Of a stretch of 64,000 bases of DNA, positions 62,248 to 64,000 are shown one piece after another (position 1 is the first letter of the stretch; every line of letters starts with the position of its first letter). Made by a program: the position numbers and the translations under genes. The notes beneath the pieces were generated by a model, which did no database searches, had not been told where the DNA came from, and worked only from the letters and a program-made list of their open reading frames with translations. Location of the stretch: positions 279,503-343,502 of the forward strand of contig NZ_JAFCLZ010000006.1 of assembly GCF_018130165.1 (NCBI RefSeq). Direction: 5' to 3'. Source of the stretch: Bradyrhizobium sp. JYMT SZCCT0180. Its GTDB lineage: Bacteria; Pseudomonadota; Alphaproteobacteria; Rhizobiales; Xanthobacteraceae.

Positions 62248-63207
62248 TTAGCGGGCAAGGTCTGAGGATGTCCGCTTTACCACCTCGCTACCAATTTTCC
62301 GCTCGATCGCTCTCTCCAAAGAGCGGGCCATGATGATAGCCGATCGTTCGTCAAGATGTGCTCCATCGGTCCATCGGATCTCGTCGGATGGATAGTCCAG
62401 TGATAACCATCTGCCGTGGTCGTGCCCAAAGGCCTCTGCCATCGCTGACCGGCCCGTGGTCATATATCGGGACCGCGCGAATGCGGGGCCCAGAGGAAGT
62501 TCGTAAAAGAACACCGAAATGCTTTGCTTCTCGAGCGTTTCCACGAGGTGCTTCAGTTCGGCTACATGTCGAAGGATAATCTGATCGTGATCCGGATTGT
62601 TCCACTCAGCCAGGATAGCAGCGAGCGCAAGTGGGTTGTATTCGGGGGCTGGCGGCTTTCGTAGAATTGCCTCTTCCAGAGCCGATTGCCGAAGAAGCGC
62701 AGATTTGTCATCCCTGTCAAAGCGTCGCCAATCGTCGAGCCTTTGCTGGTACAACGCGGCTAATGTGCGAAGGGGCCTGAAATTCATGGGGGCTCGCGCA
62801 GGCTCCGCATTACTCGTGCGGACCCTCTCAACCATTGCCTGGTCGACACCGCGAGAAAGAGTATTGGTCTCGATCGCTATGAGCCGCGGCCGAACAGCAG
62901 TAGCTGCCTCAATCATTGCTGCCCCGGTCAACGGAGATCCGCCAGGCAGCGCCAGATTTCGAACGTAGAGTTTATGAAAAAATTCTTCGTGCAGTCGCAC
63001 GGTGAACGAACTGCCCGTTAACGCGATCGGAGCAACTGGACTATTGAGATAACGATCGGCAATCTTGGACAGTATTTCATCCGTCGTGGTCGAGGGAAAG
63101 TCCGGGATGTCATTGAAGAGCCGAGGAGCTACCCAGCACATTGCCAATACTGCGGCACATGCAGCGCTCGCCTTCACAAACCAGCTCATCGAGGTCGTAC
63201 GGTCCAT
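62248..63207 (-). CDS. SGNH-like partner of MBOAT acyltransferase
   Basis: A 319-residue membrane-anchored protein (membrane segment at about residues 10-28, KASAACAAVLAMCWVAPRLF). Candidate SGNH boxes: IALTGSSFTVRLHEEFF (block I, Gly-Ser-Ser) and RWTDGAHLDERSA near the end (Asp-x-x-His). Proteins of this sort (AlgX/AlgJ, DHHW types) sit beside MBOAT acyltransferases and move the acyl group to a polysaccharide in the periplasm. It starts just after the MBOAT gene ends, with seven bases between, so they form an operon. The SGNH call is moderate. Confidence 0.7.
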   Translation of the reverse strand: MDRTTSMSWFVKASAACAAVLAMCWVAPRLFNDIPDFPSTTTDEILSKIADRYLNSPVAPIALTGSSFTVRLHEEFFHKLYVRNLALPGGSPLTGAAMIEAATAVRPRLIAIETNTLSRGVDQAMVERVRTSNAEPARAPMNFRPLRTLAALYQQRLDDWRRFDRDDKSALLRQSALEEAILRKPPAPEYNPLALAAILAEWNNPDHDQIILRHVAELKHLVETLEKQSISVFFYELPLGPAFARSRYMTTGRSAMAEAFGHDHGRWLSLDYPSDEIRWTDGAHLDERSAIIMARSLERAIERKIGSEVVKRTSSDLAR

Positions 63208-63214
63208 GTCCAAC

Positions 63215-64000
63215 CTAGAACTGGAAATATATGAACGCTGTGTCGGGGCCGGCTTCGATTAGCATCAGAGCTGCCATCGCGCCATACACATAGGGATCCA
63301 GGTTACCTCGTAGCACAACGAGCCTCTCCGAGGTGATAAAATGCTGTATGAGAACTGGCAGCGCATAGATCAGCGCCAGACTTCGGTAAATGCGCGCAGG
63401 GTTGGGCACGGACTGATCAACAAACATGCCAGAAATATAATCCATCGCATGCTCGAAATTCGGGAGTTTGAAGAAAACCCATAGGAAGGAGACGCATAAA
63501 AAAACAACAAGCATGCGAGCCGCAACGATCACGCGACGCAGAGCGGCAATCGTCGCAAGTTTTTCTATCAAGGGCAGGAACGGACGCTCAATCACCAGAA
63601 GGAGGCCGTGCATTAGCCCCCATGCCAGGTAGCTCAATCCGGCGCCATGCCAAAGACCACCCAGGCCCATCACGATCATTAGATTGAGGTACGTCCGTCC
63701 TCGACCATGGCGGTTGCCGCCTAACGGGATGTAGAGATAGGTGCGGAGCCAGGTTGACAGCGAGATGTGCCAGCGCGTCCAAAATTCAGCAAACGACTGC
63801 GAGATATAGGGCAAGTTGAAATTGATTGGCAGACGGTAGCCGAACAGCAGCCCCAGCCCGATCGCGATAGCAGAATATCCGAAAAAGTCGGCATAGATTT
63901 GATAGCTATAGAGGAACAGGCACAGCCAGCGGTCGCTGCTTCGAAGCGCATGGTATAGAGGAAAATCCATGTTGGTCGTAAGCGTGTTGAGGTTGTTCGC
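63215..64000 (-). CDS. MBOAT family O-acyltransferase (AlgI-like), C-terminal part (partial)
   Basis: The frame is open to the right edge, so only the last ~261 residues are seen. Family markers: SYQIYADFFGYSAIAIGLGL, FNLPYISQSFAEFWTRWHIS, LSTWLRTYLYIPLGGNRHGR, and the catalytic-His helix MGLGGLWHGAGLSYLAWGLM. Several membrane helices follow to the end. These enzymes pass acetyl groups across the inner membrane for alginate-like exopolysaccharide or other glycan acetylation. It lies directly before the SGNH-like gene on the same strand. Confidence 0.93.
   Translation of the reverse strand, partial: ANNLNTLTTNMDFPLYHALRSSDRWLCLFLYSYQIYADFFGYSAIAIGLGLLFGYRLPINFNLPYISQSFAEFWTRWHISLSTWLRTYLYIPLGGNRHGRGRTYLNLMIVMGLGGLWHGAGLSYLAWGLMHGLLLVIERPFLPLIEKLATIAALRRVIVAARMLVVFLCVSFLWVFFKLPNFEHAMDYISGMFVDQSVPNPARIYRSLALIYALPVLIQHFITSERLVVLRGNLDPYVYGAMAALMLIEAGPDTAFIYFQF

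Noticed and set aside
1..64000. CRISPR array, complete insertion sequence, rRNA operon, replication origin
   Set aside because: No regularly spaced repeats, intact transposase, rRNA sequence or DnaA-box cluster was seen.

Overview
The window looks like a chromosomal segment of a Bradyrhizobium-type alphaproteobacterium (order Hyphomicrobiales). The pointers are a gatC-gatA-gatB operon with small accessory genes, two paralogous porins of the rhizobial Omp2/porin_2 type, an Omp25/31-like beta-barrel protein, several small proteins I associate with Bradyrhizobium, GC-rich coding sequence, and short dispersed repeats typical of that group. The assignment rests on recognition; no search was run.

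Layout. 1-5 kb: the end of a nitronate monooxygenase gene, two tiny leftward genes, then the GatCAB amidotransferase operon. 5-9.5 kb: a 30-residue lysine-rich histone-H1-like peptide, a dispersed repeat pair, a Sel1-like protein and a membrane protein/HlyD pair. 9.5-16.3 kb: an FAD oxidoreductase, an AI-2E family transporter, a decayed patatin gene, a PRC-barrel protein and small stress-type genes with several GGAAC-N17-GTT promoter candidates (EcfG general stress response type), then tRNA-Ser(GCT). 17-25 kb: two porins facing each other around a DUF6065-like gene, a wrecked tyrosine recombinase and an antitoxin-like HTH gene; then a NYN nuclease-like protein and a small basic protein.

25-54 kb is the most interesting part. 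It holds a FIST sensor protein with a histidine kinase and a lone receiver; a secreted HAD phosphatase; a second signalling set (periplasmic-binding-domain histidine kinase, FixJ-like regulator, lone receiver); a formylglycine-generating enzyme with an arylsulfatase, a DUF2092 protein and small secreted proteins; a second Tat-exported sulfatase; a PAS-GGDEF diguanylate cyclase; and a DUF3604-PpiC-HupE/UreJ operon with an outer-membrane channel-like protein. Three copies of a palindrome, TTGGACC-N2-GGTCCAA, sit upstream of the FIST operon, the HAD gene and the FGE-arylsulfatase operon, with a degenerate fourth upstream of the lone receiver. I infer a regulon linking signal sensing to sulfate-ester or phosphate-ester breakdown in the envelope. 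The same stretch is full of gene remnants: a DUF1254/DUF1214 gene in two pieces 5.3 kb apart, a second FGE fragment, an SRAP fragment and frameshifted small genes. It also carries four copies of a short dispersed repeat.

54-64 kb: a frameshifted cation/H+ antiporter, a frameshifted potassium-channel-like gene, small secreted proteins, a polyphosphate kinase 2 with a partner gene, an HD-domain protein, an orphan antitoxin-like gene, an outer-membrane beta-barrel protein, and the start of an O-acetylation pair (SGNH-like protein and MBOAT acyltransferase) that runs off the right edge.

Many accessory genes carry frameshifts or stops while housekeeping genes are intact. This suggests real decay, although consensus errors in the assembly cannot be excluded from the sequence alone.
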